Part shown: positions 35,501 through 50,500 of the stretch, one piece after another
Layout of the letters: each line of letters opens with the position of its first letter
Position numbering within the stretch: position 1 is the first letter of the stretch
NCBI GenBank assembly: GCA_004794785.1
Contig: SJOL01002940.1
Coordinates: 50,125 to 114,124, forward strand
Reading direction: 5' to 3'
Origin: Opisthorchis felineus
Lineage: Eukaryota > Platyhelminthes > Trematoda > Opisthorchiida > Opisthorchiidae
Length of the DNA: 64,000 bases
Made by a program: the position numbers and the translations under genes
Notes under the pieces: model-generated
The model's database searches: none
What the model was told of the DNA's origin: nothing
Seen by the model: the letters and a program-made list of their open reading frames with translations, nothing else

Positions 35501-38500
35501 AAAGCTTGTGTCCCACAAGAGAGTGTGCTTATAAGAGAAGTAGTATTCTGCTAGATTTCGGTGACGCACGCTCCTTGGATGTAGGTGGAGCGGGGGCATC
35601 GACAGACTAATATATTCAGGTGTTCTTAGAGTAAGCATTCTTGAATGCTTAATGAATGACTTTGGAGTCATTCCCAGTTCAGGCATCCTCAAACTTGTCA
35701 AACAAGGGCAAGGGTATACTCTACTGATGAGATGTGTCCAAATGAAATATCAAGGCAACTGATAGTTCATTAGTTACAAATAATTTAACGCCAAATGTCG
35801 ATTGTGCTTTTGTCTTCACGAAAGCTAAACATACTTCTTCCTGCCTAATTCTGTTGGACACTACGGGGTAACAATGAAACTCAAGTTTCCCTGGTGTCTT
35901 TTGATTGGTCAACACACAAAACAAATTACCTTTTGTCCTTCGTAATCTTGGCACAGACCAGAATATCGGAGAAAAGCAGAAGGTAGCGCAGCTTTCGTTC
36001 ATCCGATTGCCAGTTGACCAATTCCACCACAAGAGAATGCATGCGCAGTTTCCTTGAGTCTTTGTTTTTCGTAGCCTGCTTGCACAAGGTAAGTGGAGGC
36101 TTTTATAACGCACAAAGTGTTGAGTAATACGTCGTGTGCAGAGTAAAAAGTGTGAACTGGGGTTCAGACTGGAAATATACAGCCCCAAGGAAGATTGCTG
36201 GCAACCTAAAGCAGGATACATGCTTGCTACAACTCACCTACTTCGAGGAGTTGAGGATAAATATCGGTCAGTGACCGGAGTGAACTTGTTACCTGGTGGG
36301 GTAATCAGACCTGTGAAAGTGAACCCATCCCCAATTACAGACTATGATTGCGACACCTTGAGGAATGGATTGTGGACCAGGAAACTTCGGAGACTAAGTC
36401 TCCTCTGTTGTGATCCACGGTCATGTTTAGACTTTGAATTTTCTTGTGCCATCTGTTGGTCGTGGTCAGCTTGAGTAACCACCTTTATTGCTGCCTGTAG
36501 ATTCAGTTGTTGGAGCGCAGCCAGTACCCAGCCATGAGTGCAGGTTTGGCTCGTGTCGAATCACGACAATATTGGTCCTAAATTCTTCTGCTCTGTAACA
36601 GGATGAGTTCGCAAACGACAATGAAAAACAACAGTTTCTAAGCACCTTTACAATGATACAACAAGCAAGCGTTCAACAAGGGGAATGACATACAAGGATG
36701 TTCGGCAGTGTTGTGAATTCGAACCAACCTACATAACAGAGGAACCAACAACACTGATGGCTGATTCATCGAAGCACAAACTGCCGGACGGGGTCAAACT
36801 ACAACATCTGCTCAGCGGTACAGTAATGCTGATGGCGCATCTCAGAACACGGGTTTGGCAGTTTCGTCAGTTCAGTTTCTGAGCTGTCAGGCATTGGTTA
36901 GGAACAGAAAAGGCACTATGGATGAACAGAACAAGAGAGCGACCGAGGAGAACATTTTATCCGCATAATGTGATGTAACAAATGTCCTGTTCAAGGTTTT
37001 ATTCGCTTTGAGCAACCAAGACAAAAATGGCGGAGTAGTTTGTCTCTGCAGATAGCAGGAGATTTTGTTAAATATCTGGAGCCGGCACATATTTATACGC
37101 TTTAGGTTGCCTGTTATTGTATGGACTATTCAACATCTAAATCAGCCAGCTAAAAATCACTTAAACGCTGTGCTTTATTATATCGATTTCTGCCAACGAC
37201 TTACCTGTCCTGATAATGTGGATTCGATGGAATCTGTGATCAGTCTTTCGTACAAAGAAGCAAATGCCCTCTGGTCCGGATTGTTTGTTGGGGTGAGTTG
37301 CCACAGCTCCTGTTAGGTAAAAATGTTTGGGCAAAGCCCTTTTTTAATCGCAAAATATCAGTCAGAGACTTTGCATAATCTATCAAGAAACCTGTTCCAG
37401 TGCTGATTAACTGATTAACTTCCACCGCGCGAGTAATCGAACAGTTCATCTAAGCCAAGCTTGCCAAGTCTTTGGAAAACTGAGACCCAAATGATTCGAC
37501 GGCATTCGGATCACCAGTCTTCTGCGGTCCAAATGAAATCAGACGCTAAACCATAAAGTAAACCGGTCTTTGATTCGCGAAATACACTCATTTGCACACC
37601 AATTTGGTTTTGACGGGAGACTCGCCTGAAACCCAGCTGAATCCCTCGTTTATTATATTTTTGGGCAACTGAATGTGCTGCATCAGGCCACCTCATGTTC
37701 CAGTTGGTACGACATTCGAGAGATCGAGATACATTTATAGAGGTGATGCACTACTCATAAGGTTGCTGAAAACTTTTCGACTTTTCGAAGTCTTTGATTC
37801 GTTGCCACCTCGAACTGTGCGAATGAACCAGCGCGCCGGATTGAAACTGACAAAGACAGTTTATATTAGGCAGTGTGCCAAACCATCCATGCATACGGTG
37901 TAAACCCAAAGGAACAAGGCACGTGGTTGAGCAGTAGAACGTGATCCTATGAGCATCGGAGACAGCTGAAAACCAAGAAGTCCTAATCTCATTTGGAAGA
38001 TGGTGGGCACCGGACGACGTTTTTGACAGATTTTTTGTTTAACATTTCAAAACGTCAACTATTATATGTGGGCATTTTGAAAGCTCAGAAGGAACGGAAG
38101 AGCCTTAATTTGGTTTAAGCCAACCAACAATGTCATGGTTTTATTTGATTGTAATGAGTTTTGTTTGTTTGTAATCAGAGATACTATTTTTGAATGCCGT
38201 TGTGGGTTACTTTTTTGATATCACTGAAAGTCTATTCATCTACTGAGATATCAGTGACTAGACGTCTTGGAGGGATACGCCTGTCACCGTGAAGATAACC
38301 AAAAAATCAACATATTCAGCTCTTTCTGACGCATAATGCAATATCTACAGTGAGCGTCGTGCGTGCACAAAGCTGCAGCAACAAGTTTTCAATCGATTAA
38401 ATTATTCGTCAAAACTTTTTCGGCGTACAAATGCAAATTCTATGGCTGAGTTTATAGTTCCTAATTTTTGGCTGACCCAGAGGTTTTACAAACCATGAAG

Positions 38501-41500
38501 AGGAATTTGGATTTATAACCTTGCTAATTTTTTCATAATCTGCTCGAATCAAAAAACGCATCCGGACCACTGCGAAATTCCGTGAACAGCTATGCCCATC
38601 ATACCCTGAATTCGTTCAATATTGTGTTCATTCTCGGCTTTGTACACACAGATTATCCGTCGTGGATACCTGTTGATAAAGCCCGGATTTTTCGTAACAA
38701 TTTCTCAACTTTGTTGACTGCTATAGTCTCTGTAGTAACACGGGTTTTCTCTTTACAGTCATCAGACAGTAGTCGAAGTGGAGGACGACCCGGACCACGG
38801 ATATCTGTTTGGTCACCCATGGAACCCCTTTCTTTCGATGTGCACGGGGCAATATTTTTGACGTTTGACGCATAGCAAAAGTCTTTTTCACAGTAGCACA
38901 TGCAACAAACTGTGCACTATCACTCAAGAATTGCAAATTTGTCCTATCGTCTTTCATGTCAAGCGAGATGAGAGGAGATGCGTACCTCCGATGACAGGTG
39001 CTAATCAATTATCAGTCACTTGCCTGACAAAAATGAGGCGTCGTTGAATGTGGTCGAAAAATCTCCACCCGCAAATCCGTTCTTATGTTTTTCTAAGCTA
39101 ATTCGTACAAATTTCTCTACATGATCATTAAACAATTTGTGCGATTTTACTTTCCTACGAAAGTGCGCGCACAGAAACACGATATACGTACCGATCCCAC
39201 ATATGACCACAATGCACACAGGATAATGGCGCTCACATAGCCAAGGTGTGAGTGGTAGTGTCCCCAGTAGTTAGTTATCAGGTGACTAAGAAAACACGAC
39301 GTTCTTCCTCATTATCTTCTGGTCGATGAATTTCCATTTCCAGGCAAGTTTCGATCCATTCAATACCCAGCGCTATCAACTGCGGCAAATGTACTTTTTT
39401 TCGCTGAGTAAGGCGGTTTGGTTGCAAACGCTTCACTACCACCGTAGGTAGGATCACCAGTACGTGGCTGTGTAGCGGTGTGTCAGTGACTGTGCGCTGA
39501 TCAGTGGAGTACTTGTATTATAATGTGTAGAAATGGGACCCACTATGTAGACAAAGATTTCGTTATCATGAAGTAAAGTCCAGCGCAAAATGGGCATTAG
39601 TTAATCACTGTTACATTTGGAGATACCATATTTACAATAGGAATCGAAGGGAACGCTCGATTACCGGAATGTGGACGTTTTAGTGAGCAGGAAGTTGAAT
39701 GGAGCCCTCTAAATCTGCGTGTACGGCGAGAGAACGCATACGTATCAAATATTGTACTACAACACCAAACGTCCAATGAAATACACCAACAGCTGCATCG
39801 AAACTGTAAGTAAGAGAGCTAAGACACATTTTAGCACCGCACGACTGAGAAAAAAAGGAGAAACTTGTCCCTGCGGACTAATTAAAAGAGGAGTTGCAAG
39901 ATGTCTCATCGGAAGTTTCGTAAAGGTACCTCACGGACAACAGCAGCAATTACATCCAGGAATAGCTGATAGGTCTAGCTGCGCTGAAAACATATACAAA
40001 CTCCAAGCGCCTACAAACTGAGCGCTACTCTTCGAAAAATGACCTCAAGACCGATAAACAGTTTTGACAAAAAGGGGAGAGACAGTGTGATATATCAGAA
40101 CATTTGCTACAATTGCACCCAACAACAAGTGTTGGGTGGACCTGAATAAAACGACCTAACTAGGACATCAGAAGACGTCCCCATATATGGAGACCACTTT
40201 TAAATACTTGGAAGGCTTGGCTTGTGGAGACAGAACGAAAGGGATGTTTTTCTGTGTCCTGGCTGTTTAAAATGGGCTCGGTCGACCAGCACGCCGAACT
40301 AGGGCCAGTTCGTGCACCATTACGTGCAAGATTGGTGACTCAGTCGGAATTCTCCAGTGAAACCGACTACTGGATTAACAAATCGGAAGAGAATAAACCA
40401 TCCGGAGCCACATCAGCCACACTGTTCGCAGCGCGGACGCCAGAAAAGTCAGTGAAAGGGCTTGATGAAGCACCAAAGAACTGAAGCAGGAAAGACCGAG
40501 ATCAAAGGTCCTGCGGACATCAACGAATCAGAACGCGGAACTAAACAAACAATCAATCATGTTCAAGGTAACTTCTAGCTAGCAAACACACCCATAACTA
40601 CTCACGCACAGCAACTAACGCATCGTTGCACAACGACACACTCATGGTGTCACACGGACTGGCGATGAAACGTTTTCACCCGTATTGCGCAGCTCAGCGA
40701 TAAACGGAACAATTACCAACATCTTCCATGAAGCGGACAGTGAACGACAGTGTTACGAGAACAGTACTGTATACGCTTATTTAAACCAAAATTTCTGACA
40801 TATTTTAGCTCACTTTTACATCCTCAGCTTCTTGAACCAGCCAATTCAAGGGTTCTTGGAGTGTTTCTGGGGAGAGGGATGAACGTAGGGGAATGAGTTG
40901 AGTAGGTTGGTGAAACTCTCGTCTGGTGCGCAAAGCTTTGCTTTGCAAACAGTCAACTACAGTACGCTAAGCAGGACTGATAGAGTGGGAAATAACGTAT
41001 CTCTAACTTGACCCTCTGATATGAGCGGACAGGAGCAGCTTGGTCGACAAGGCGCCAGTTATTTTTTCCATCTTATGGATTCGACTTTGAAACTGACGTT
41101 AAACAACCTACTATCTCAAACATATTAAGGGATCATTTGAGGGATTTAGTAATGAATTTTATGAAATACTCCTCAATCGTTCCTCACTCATTCCTTTTTC
41201 GGTCAGACCCACATTTCGGTAGGTCTGCGTACTTCATCCAAAAGCTGGCAGCGGCGTATTCTTCAGTTGGACAAAATGATTCATTAACAGACTTTTCAGT
41301 CTACTTTTATCTGACGAGTAGCATCCACTGGGAACACTTAGAAGACAAAATCCACAATATTATAGGTGTGAGCGGATCAGGTAGACCGGAGAGTGTTATT
41401 ACAGTGGCAGGTGTTGGGTTGAGGACATACTGAATAGCCGCATCTATTCGGACAATTCTCAACAGTGAAATACACTGCCAGCAACTCTGTTAGCTTCGTT

Positions 41501-44500
41501 AACCTGATTCTATACCTGAATTAAATACATAGAGAGCTGAGACACGAAAATTTATGATAAATTAAGGATGACTTTGTTGGAATTTCGTGTAGTATGTGAA
41601 ATGTTGGTCAGTACTGGCACGCATTTGAACGTAAACTTACGTCTGAGGGAATTCACTGCATGATTCTTTTGTTCCTGCATAGGTGAATAGCAAATTGAGA
41701 AAAATCAATGTGTGGTCCACCACTGATAAAATAAATGTGATCGTTTTACCATTCTGAACCGCCTGCGTTGCGCGGTGACGCATCAGTTTGCATTTTCGGT
41801 CCACGGAGAAGATTGGCAACATATTTAAGCATGGGGTGTTAGGTTCAGGCCTGACGAGCAGTAACGTTAGATTCGGTATAAATTCAAGGAACCTTCTTCA
41901 TCCTATAAGAAACTGTGGTACTGAAGAAGAGCTAATGGGTCTTCCCATTGTGAACACATCAGAATGATCTATCACGGGAGATCTGTGTCATGAAAACGCC
42001 ATCGGGTTAAATGTGATATCTGACGTAAAAAATTGGGCATGTAGCCAAAGATATGTCTAATTTAATTAGAGCTTTCGCTTCCAAGAAGGGTTCTGCAAAA
42101 GTCTGCGCAATCGCGGCACATAAAACAGTGGGCTTTTGGTTACGGAGAAAGGTATAAGTCGTGTGATGCTATAAATTAAACATGTGCGCTTAACTTTCGA
42201 ATCCTATATTTGTGCGTATGCCCTTGTTATATGCAAAGGAAGCTCAAACCTTTAGGGGGGGGAACTGTGGCTTGTCTATAAAAAAAGCCATCGGATGCAT
42301 TATCTAGTAACATCAATAATGCACATATGGTTGCCTATTTCTTTTAACCACACGAAAAACAATCTCGTTGCTTTCATTACCTCTGACGTTTCAGTTATGT
42401 CTGGCCAAGCAGGAACTTGATCCAAAAAACCAGTAAGTAAGTTGTGATAAATGACCAGGTATTCCTGCCTTTGGATCTGAAATCGAATCAAGTGGAAAGT
42501 ATTGTGATCGTGACCTGGTTGAATAACAAAAGAGTTTCCTGACAAACTCTAGAAGTGACCTTCAGAAGCACTCAAAATATTCCCTGGTTTTTTGACACAT
42601 TCCTAACTTCCCTCATTCTACTCTCATAGAATCGGATCAAAAACTTACAATATCTCTTCTGGCGCATTCATTTTACTGCATAACTAATTCTTACTGCATA
42701 ATTTTACCGCATAACTAATACGTCGGGGACCCTGAGAACAGGATTCCATCAGAGGAATGTTTCTTCGATTTACCACCTAGGATTGTTAAAACATGGCCTG
42801 TGATTCGCACAAGGGAGGAAAAACGTCCATTGAGTTGGATTCAGTTCATACTGTTCCAGTGAATGAAGGAGGAGTTCTTTCAAAATGAAAGTAACGAAAT
42901 ACAAGTCTGTCCAGCTTCTCTTGTTCCGTAACAATAAAACCGTGCTAATCAAGGTGCAGCATATATGTTGGACAATTTTGCGTAAATTTTCTGCTACGTA
43001 CGAACTATATCTATCTGGGTCATAAATTCTGCCTACAAGTCTGCAATACTCAGTTTGTGAGTGTGCATTCCATTATTGAAGAAAACATTGCAAACAGAAA
43101 TTGATGAAACGTCGTTTCCAGCAAGGTTGTGGCTCGTAATTAAGCGCTTCGCTCCGGAGCATCGAAATTGCTCCTTTTATGACAGTAAAAGAGGTTTATT
43201 ACCAGGAAAACAAAGTATAGCTATAAAAGGTCTGCTTCAATTGCGCCTCTTATAGAAACCAAATGCATCTGCAAATGAGCATATTTGTCGAGAGCTATCC
43301 AGTTTGTGCTCAAATAGAATATAAAGTTGAAGAGAACTCGAGACTGCACCTGCCTGATGAGCCCCAAGAGGATTGGAACTGGTCACAGATTGTCGAAGAG
43401 TCTTCAGAAACCTGATGAGTACCATGTTACATGTAAACATAGAAGTTTTAACATCACGGACAACGAAAACTGGTATTTGTACCGCTTGATAAAATACGTG
43501 TTGTTAGATTTTCGCAGAGCCAACTGACCTCCAGTACGTTTCGCTCGCATAAGTTCCATTCATTCGCATTTTTTCATGACCAACGAGTGAACCAAATATG
43601 CGATTCGGAAACTTCTTGCTTACCTCCACCTCATTTACATATTTCAAAGTTAAACAGGTTGTTTTTTCATAGAGTAATGGTTCCTGCTTTAAAATGCGAC
43701 TGTTACGGTCTAGCACACCGCACTTGCCATGGTGGGCATCCATTTCAAGAGCAACCGGAATGCCGGGCATTTTTTTAGTCAGAACTACGTCCACCCGGCC
43801 TGGAGTAAAACAAGAATGCGGAACAGCTGATATCGACGAGCTCTTCTACTGTGACGGCGGGGTATGACCATCTTCGCTAAACCAATTTGTCACGTTACTC
43901 ATGAGTAGCCCGCATTAGTTGGGAAATTTTGTGGTTGACAGCGATGCTCAAAACGTGCCATCGAAACAACATACAACCGTGTCTGAAGTTATCAGCTCCC
44001 TGATTACAACTGAATCCAGGTAAAGGCATATGTGTCACCTTTCACACTCCAGTGGATTGAGGAACAAGTGCGATAAAGCCACTCACCACACAGCGAAATA
44101 CTTCGGCAACTTCTGTGTCCGGATTGTCGAAGGCGGGTTCCAACCGCTTAAATTTGTTGACGAATTCCTTCTGTAGGTCATGCAACTTTTGTATAATATT
44201 GTACGCCTTGTTTATCAGATCCGTATTCATTGATGATTTCAGATCACAGAATTTCTGACGGAGAATAATCGAAAAGGCAGGATAGTCATAGCCAATATTT
44301 GTATTAAATTTCCTTCAATTATTCAATAACGACCTGAGAGGATGATGCCACAGAGAAGATAAACAATTGACCTGCCACTGAGAGGACGCCCCACTGATGA
44401 TCGCTGCAATCACAGTGGGATTAGCCTTGCTTTGGACAAACGTCTGTTGAAAAATCGTTACTAGATCAAGTAAGCCATGGAGACTTGCGAGATGAAAAAC

Positions 44501-47500
44501 ACAATATGAATAACGAATTCCTCAAAATTACGAAAGCATCTCGTCAAAATTCCTCAATCGTCAGCGGTATTTAGAAGAACATTAGTTCAACTCAATAAAA
44601 ATACCTCTGCTTGTGACTTTTCATAAAGGTCAAATGATCCAAGACTCAGATGGGAGCTGGGTTTGAGACTATCCAAATGAATGTTAGAGACGTAGGCACC
44701 TCGAATGTTTGTGGTAGGTTAGCCCTAGGCCCCCTCCCGGCCCCAGTTTTATTCGTTCCATTATAAGGGTTTATTCAAACGAAATGACACGGTGGCATGG
44801 CAGTCAGGCACCCGTGTTCTCATCTGGCGTTGCTGTCAGTGATCATTCTGATGATGTTTATGAGATATCTATGGCTGCGTGCACGCCGATACTTAGATGC
44901 CTGACTGGACTTGGACAGTCTAGAGTTGCGAATTAGCAAAACGGAGTCCCTGACTCTAATTCACTCGTTCTGTTATTATTCTGTTACCAAGGGAAGAAAG
45001 CAGATCACACTAAGGTTGATATATGTGAAATTCTCAAGTTTCAGGTTGAGTAAAGGTCCGACTACTTTATTTTGCCATGTAAATTTTTGCATTCCAAATT
45101 ACGAACATTAACATCCATAAGATATACCATCTGACAGGGCAGTACCACAACACAAAGTCTATTTTTCGGTTACAATAGACCTCATAAGACTGTTAGGTTC
45201 GTTGGCATTACTGAAAACGCATAAAAGACAAAAATGCGGTCACTGAATCAGAACAGGATGATATAGCAATCGTAGGACAGTGTCGAAGACATTAGTTGAC
45301 GGAAATGCAAGGTGTAGACACCTTGATAAATGGGCTGGTGCCGTTATAGAAACGCAGCAAGAACGTTACATGTCTGTCATATGAACCTGCACGAAAACTG
45401 TTTGTTCAATTTTTATCCCAAATGTGTACTTTTTGTTTGATAGATCATAGACCATAACTTTTTGTGAAATGAGTTGAAAAACTTTAGCAGTCAGCCTATG
45501 TGTACTTTTTTTCCTCGGTAAATGTAATCCTTCACAGCTAGTGAAGGATGTGAGTTGGATGTGTAGCCATTCAACAAAGTATAGCATTCACAATGCCAAC
45601 AGAAGCACTATCTGGACACCTATGAAAGCAGGGTATAGTTAGCCACTCTAGGCCCGTAGATCCGCTTGTCTAACCCTAATGCATTGATAAACACGTCCGG
45701 ACACAATTACCGGAATATTCACTCATCCTGTTCCTTCAAAACATTATTCCGCAGAGTTCACGTCAACTCGGTCTATCGCCGATTATTTCCCGCATGTCTG
45801 CCTACTTTTTCCTGCTGTGTACCTTCAAACATTACCCGATTTCTGGTGCTTGTGACTCACTGATCTAAAATTTTCCGGTCAACTTCTCTGTCCCTTTCTC
45901 TTTTCAGGCGTAAGATCTCTGCCCATAATCGTTCATGTATCCCTATATATGTGTTACCTACCTTTGCTAATTTCGGTTTATGTGCGATGCAGTCTTCGAA
46001 CTAAGAATAAATAACTTTGTTGCGTTTGCTGATTGTCTACAGGAATTGACGTTCCTCAACTCTGCTCCCATTGAATACTAAATGCGGTGTTATTCTACAC
46101 TGCTGAGCTGTTCGTTGTCGGTTGGTTTACTTGCTCATCGGTGAATCGTGGAGCAGGACTTTCCAGGGTATCCGATCCTTTATTCTAACTTGTGTTATTC
46201 CAATTTGTTTTTAATTAGCCATCGAGATTCCTCTACGATCAGCATCGTTTGGTTTGTTCAACTTTTAATAACCCAATTTTTCATTCAAACGATCAAACCT
46301 CATGGAGCTAACATTCCACTGACTGGAAGGAAGCCAATCAACTTTTTCGCATCTTAGCCTCAAGACACACAATTTGCGATGGTTCAAAGTTTGATCAGAA
46401 AATTATAACTGAATGCTTTAATTCATCTCAAAATTTCTCCAACTCTAGCACACTACATCACTACAAAGATATTTTGTTCACCGTCTTATTTGTAGTACGT
46501 TCGAAACCGTTTGTTCATGCACCGGAGCAGTGATCCACCTTAATGCATGTTCCGTTTGAATGTCTGGAAGCTCTTCACTATCACAACTGACAGTGCCACG
46601 ATGGAACCTTACTCATAAAGTTGCCGAAGAATTTTGACAGCCCACTATTGGTTTTGTTCTTCTCGGGGCTCATCAGATAGCCCGGCGTTTCCGTCATCCT
46701 TGTGTTCTACTGGAGACCGAATATGCGAACTAATTTGAGTTTGACTGAATCCCAATCGAACCTCCCTTTTATGATAGTTTGTCATTCTCCTCTTATCAAC
46801 TCCTTCCGCACTGGACTGTGTGCCAATTAGTCAGTCCGAAACTTGTGCTCCAGAGATTGTGGTCTTCTTAGTCTGTCTACTTCAGCCCATCGGTATGTTC
46901 TCTCTGTTTGGCGATATTCACGTGGGCCCCCATCCGCGCAAGTGGATGCCGTTCTGGCGTAGCCAGTTTCTGTCCCTGTTCCATCAAACTCATTCTGTTC
47001 AGAGTTTGGGGGACCGTTGCGGACACCACCAGTATGGTTTCAAGCGAAACTGATCAAGCTTTAATCCCTTTGTAAATGTTTTTTATGTTATTTCATTTGC
47101 CCAAAACTGTTTTGGTAAAGCTTCGTTGGCGCTGAAACTTTGCATCGCAGGTCACACGAGAATATCTTTGTTAACCTGCATTCTCCCTTGGTTAACCGTA
47201 TCGACAACTTTCTAACATAACGTCTGTTGCATGTCCACCTTAAATGCGTGTTTCTCAGATCCGAGAATTTCCTTGGAATTCCATTTTCCATGCTTTCTGT
47301 TTTGTTTGGAACCCGGCCCGTTTCCCCGAGATGCTAACCGTATTTATTACTTTAAATAAAGTACCAGTGTTCGTGGTACGTATCTTACCGATCTTCATCT
47401 TTTGTGATGACTGCCACATTTGTAAGGCTGCCCGACTGGAACTTCTCAAGTGCTTTTGCATTCAACCTATTCAAAACCTACCTCCATCGTGTCTACTACT

Positions 47501-50500
47501 GGTTTTCAGTCCCGCTCATCAGTTGCCTCTTTTCATCCCACAAACCACAGCTCGTTTCACTGTTTACACATTCTCAAAAGCCTTTCCCATTTATCCTCAG
47601 GCAAACCAATCACAACCTAGGTGTTCAAAAGTGATTATGTTTCCCGCTCTTGAAAACACTTGCATTCCATCTTTTAGATACTCGCTCGGTTCATCCGAAG
47701 GTTGTGCACCCCATTGTGGTCGTTCTTGTGGCTAACTTTCTTCCATTCTCCCTTTTCTTGCCACGAGATCTCAGTCTACTTTTTTCTGTTGTTCGACAAG
47801 ACGAGGACAAATTTTCTTCCAAACCCATTCATTCATTTTTGCTTCAAAGTTATGCGACCAATGGACTAGCTTTCACTTTCGAGTCTGAAGACGCCGAACC
47901 ACGCTGACCTGAAGCAAACTTCCTCTCTCTTTGTGCTCCCAACTTCATTCAGGACCACCCGGAAGTGTATCCTTTCAAACCTTGTTGAATCATTGCAAGT
48001 TGTGTCTTCCGACGTTCCTTATGTGAGTTCCAAACATCTTGATGTGGTTATATTGTCTTTGAAAAAAATTAGACCAGGTAATCATATCATTATACTCATG
48101 AAGGATGGTAGTTATTTCGATAGGTGTGACTACAAATTAACTAAGTATGTTCGATCAGTAGAAACTGAGATTCCCACAATCACACCAGTTGACCCAACCA
48201 TCAGCTCCGACCATGGTAGAGAATTTGTCCTGCAAGTGAATCCACTCTATGCTGAAGCGAAAAGCACGGTACAACTGTTTCATCCCTACTGGTGATCACT
48301 AAGAGTTCGTATCTAACGCAACCCCCGGTAGTTTCGAACCTGCGACCTTCCAGTTAGTAGTTTGGACACAACTGTCTGGCCACGAGCTGATGACCAGTAG
48401 TGCGATTGGCTTGGATTTGGACAAGATATAGCGCTATTCATCCTTCAGACACAGAATCCACATCGCGCGGTCACGTAATTGACCGGCTCCTCGAGTGACG
48501 GCCTCTGAGACGAAAGTTACACTCTTAGGGCACATTTTTTCTCCCTCTGAGTTAATTATAGAATGTTGCTAGTGTGAGGAGTTTCACGAATATTTTATGG
48601 GGAATTCGTCCTGAAAGTGAAGCCAATCTAAGCTAAAAAGATTTACATAGGATGAAGATACCAGGATCACTTTCGAACGCCATGCATGTCTCCGCTTGCG
48701 TTCCCCAACAGATAATGTATTTTGGCTTATCGGAAAGAGTTGAACAGACACCTCAGCTACCAAGATGTTCCCGAATTCATCTTCAGAGCAATGTGGTATC
48801 CGGAACGAAACCAACATGGTTGAGAATAACAGATCGCGTGGTATCATCGTCACTTATCTCAGTGATAGGGTTGCTAAATGATGAACATATTCACATGCAC
48901 TGCACAACAATTTGCCATGGGAATTCCCCAAAATATGAATTCCTATGCCTTTCTAGTATCGGGCTCCTGTGCAATCGACTTACATTGCGCCATTCAACGA
49001 TGAGGGACGCTACATCCTGTCCACGTATCGGTTAATTTACGGAGCTGCCAATCAGCCACTCGTGAACAAACATCGTGGTCTTCTCAACTAGTCTGGGACC
49101 CGCGGATTTAAATCTACCTAGAGATTCTTGAAAAGCGCACTTCTGGTAATTTCCAACACGAATGAAACAGCCGTGTGAGGATTTTGGCTTTTTAGCACAG
49201 ACTGACTTCGTTTCCGGGATGGAATCTCGATGAAAATTGCCAAAACCTACCATCAAACATGAACCTGTTGTCGCTGACCATTGCGATGCCGTCATAGTTT
49301 AGGTCACAAATGTTTAGCAATACGCTTCTGCGTGTTTGTCCGTCAATTGTAGCCCCCTGACTCAACAGCAAAATGAAGGGTTAGCAGGGTTACAAGAAAG
49401 CAGAACACTTTCGGAAAAGTCTGCTAGCAGTTGGTAGATTTATTGCTGGGCAATGTTTCACTTTTGCTACAAAAGCTTCGTCAGGCCAAGTGACTAGGTT
49501 ACGAGGTTGGTCGAGATTTAAGGCGGAAGGCGAACCAATCAAACTAAGTCTGTGTGGGGTATCGGCCAAGGGATTTTGTGTGTTGGGGTGGGTCACCAAG
49601 TGTTAAGCCGATGGGGAAACCTACGCTGTTTAAAAGCACTCATGCGAATCAGTTTCGGTGTTCGCATTGGTGTTGGTGTGTTCGTTACAAGCCACTCAAC
49701 GCCTACACGTTCGGATTATGAAGCTGGCAAATCAGGGGTTATGAGGATGAGTAAAGCGTGATCACAATCGGAGCCGATGATTGGTTCATCCGAGAGCCTG
49801 TCGAGAATGGGTTTTGTATTCTATTGATTTTATTGACTGGCGTGACTAACGAAGGTATAACCGAACCACTTAGGCCACGATAACCTAATAGTTCAAATCA
49901 GTTGAAAGCAGTTTAAACTCAACTCAGGTCTGTCAATTCAGATACCCACGTCTTTCGCAGCTTTGGATATTTGGCTCCTGGGTTCCCTTTGTAAGTTCAG
50001 GCTAGTATCGTACACAGCAGTAAATACTGATATCCGGTGTCTACGAGGTCCGCCAATGCTGAACCATTACAGGTTTTGCACAGCTCAGCTTGACAGCTTG
50101 GAGGGCATATGTTCAGACGCGTTGGCTGACTGTGTGCAGGCTAACTGTACTTTAAAGTCCTTCCACAGAAAAATTCATCCCGGATATCAGTCAGCCGTGC
50201 TGGCCGTTTTTCCAAGAATACAATTATTGGTGAAATACACTCATTTGCAAACAAAAAACATTATAACCGAGAGATTCAGCTGGGGTCCAGGTGAGTCTCT
50301 CGAAAAAACAAATTTGCTTGCAAATGAGTGTATTTCGCTAATTTCGTGCAATTTGGTCTCAAGTAGAACATAAGGTTGATGGAAACTCGTGGACTGTGCC
50401 GACCTGATGAGCCCCAAGAAGAGCGAAACCGGTCGTGGGCTGTCGAAAATTTTTCAGCAACCTTATGAGTAGTGCATTACGTCAATACAATTATTGATTT

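Larger units (their letters stand above)
32569..39286. other. Large intron of the PH region, with assembly gap
   Basis: This contains the run of Ns at 34745-35158, hammerhead-repeat copies without ribozyme at 33.27 and 37.57 kb, and a plus-strand exon-like frame at 37.1 kb. One short exon encoding the third PH strand is expected between 39.29 and 32.57 kb but was not found. It could lie in the gap. Confidence 0.5.

Noticed and set aside
38700..38860. Minus-strand peptide [19 protein letters not shown], which resembles the missing PH strand
   Set aside because: The donor gives phase 0 where phase 2 is required, and the acceptor is weak. Treated as chance.
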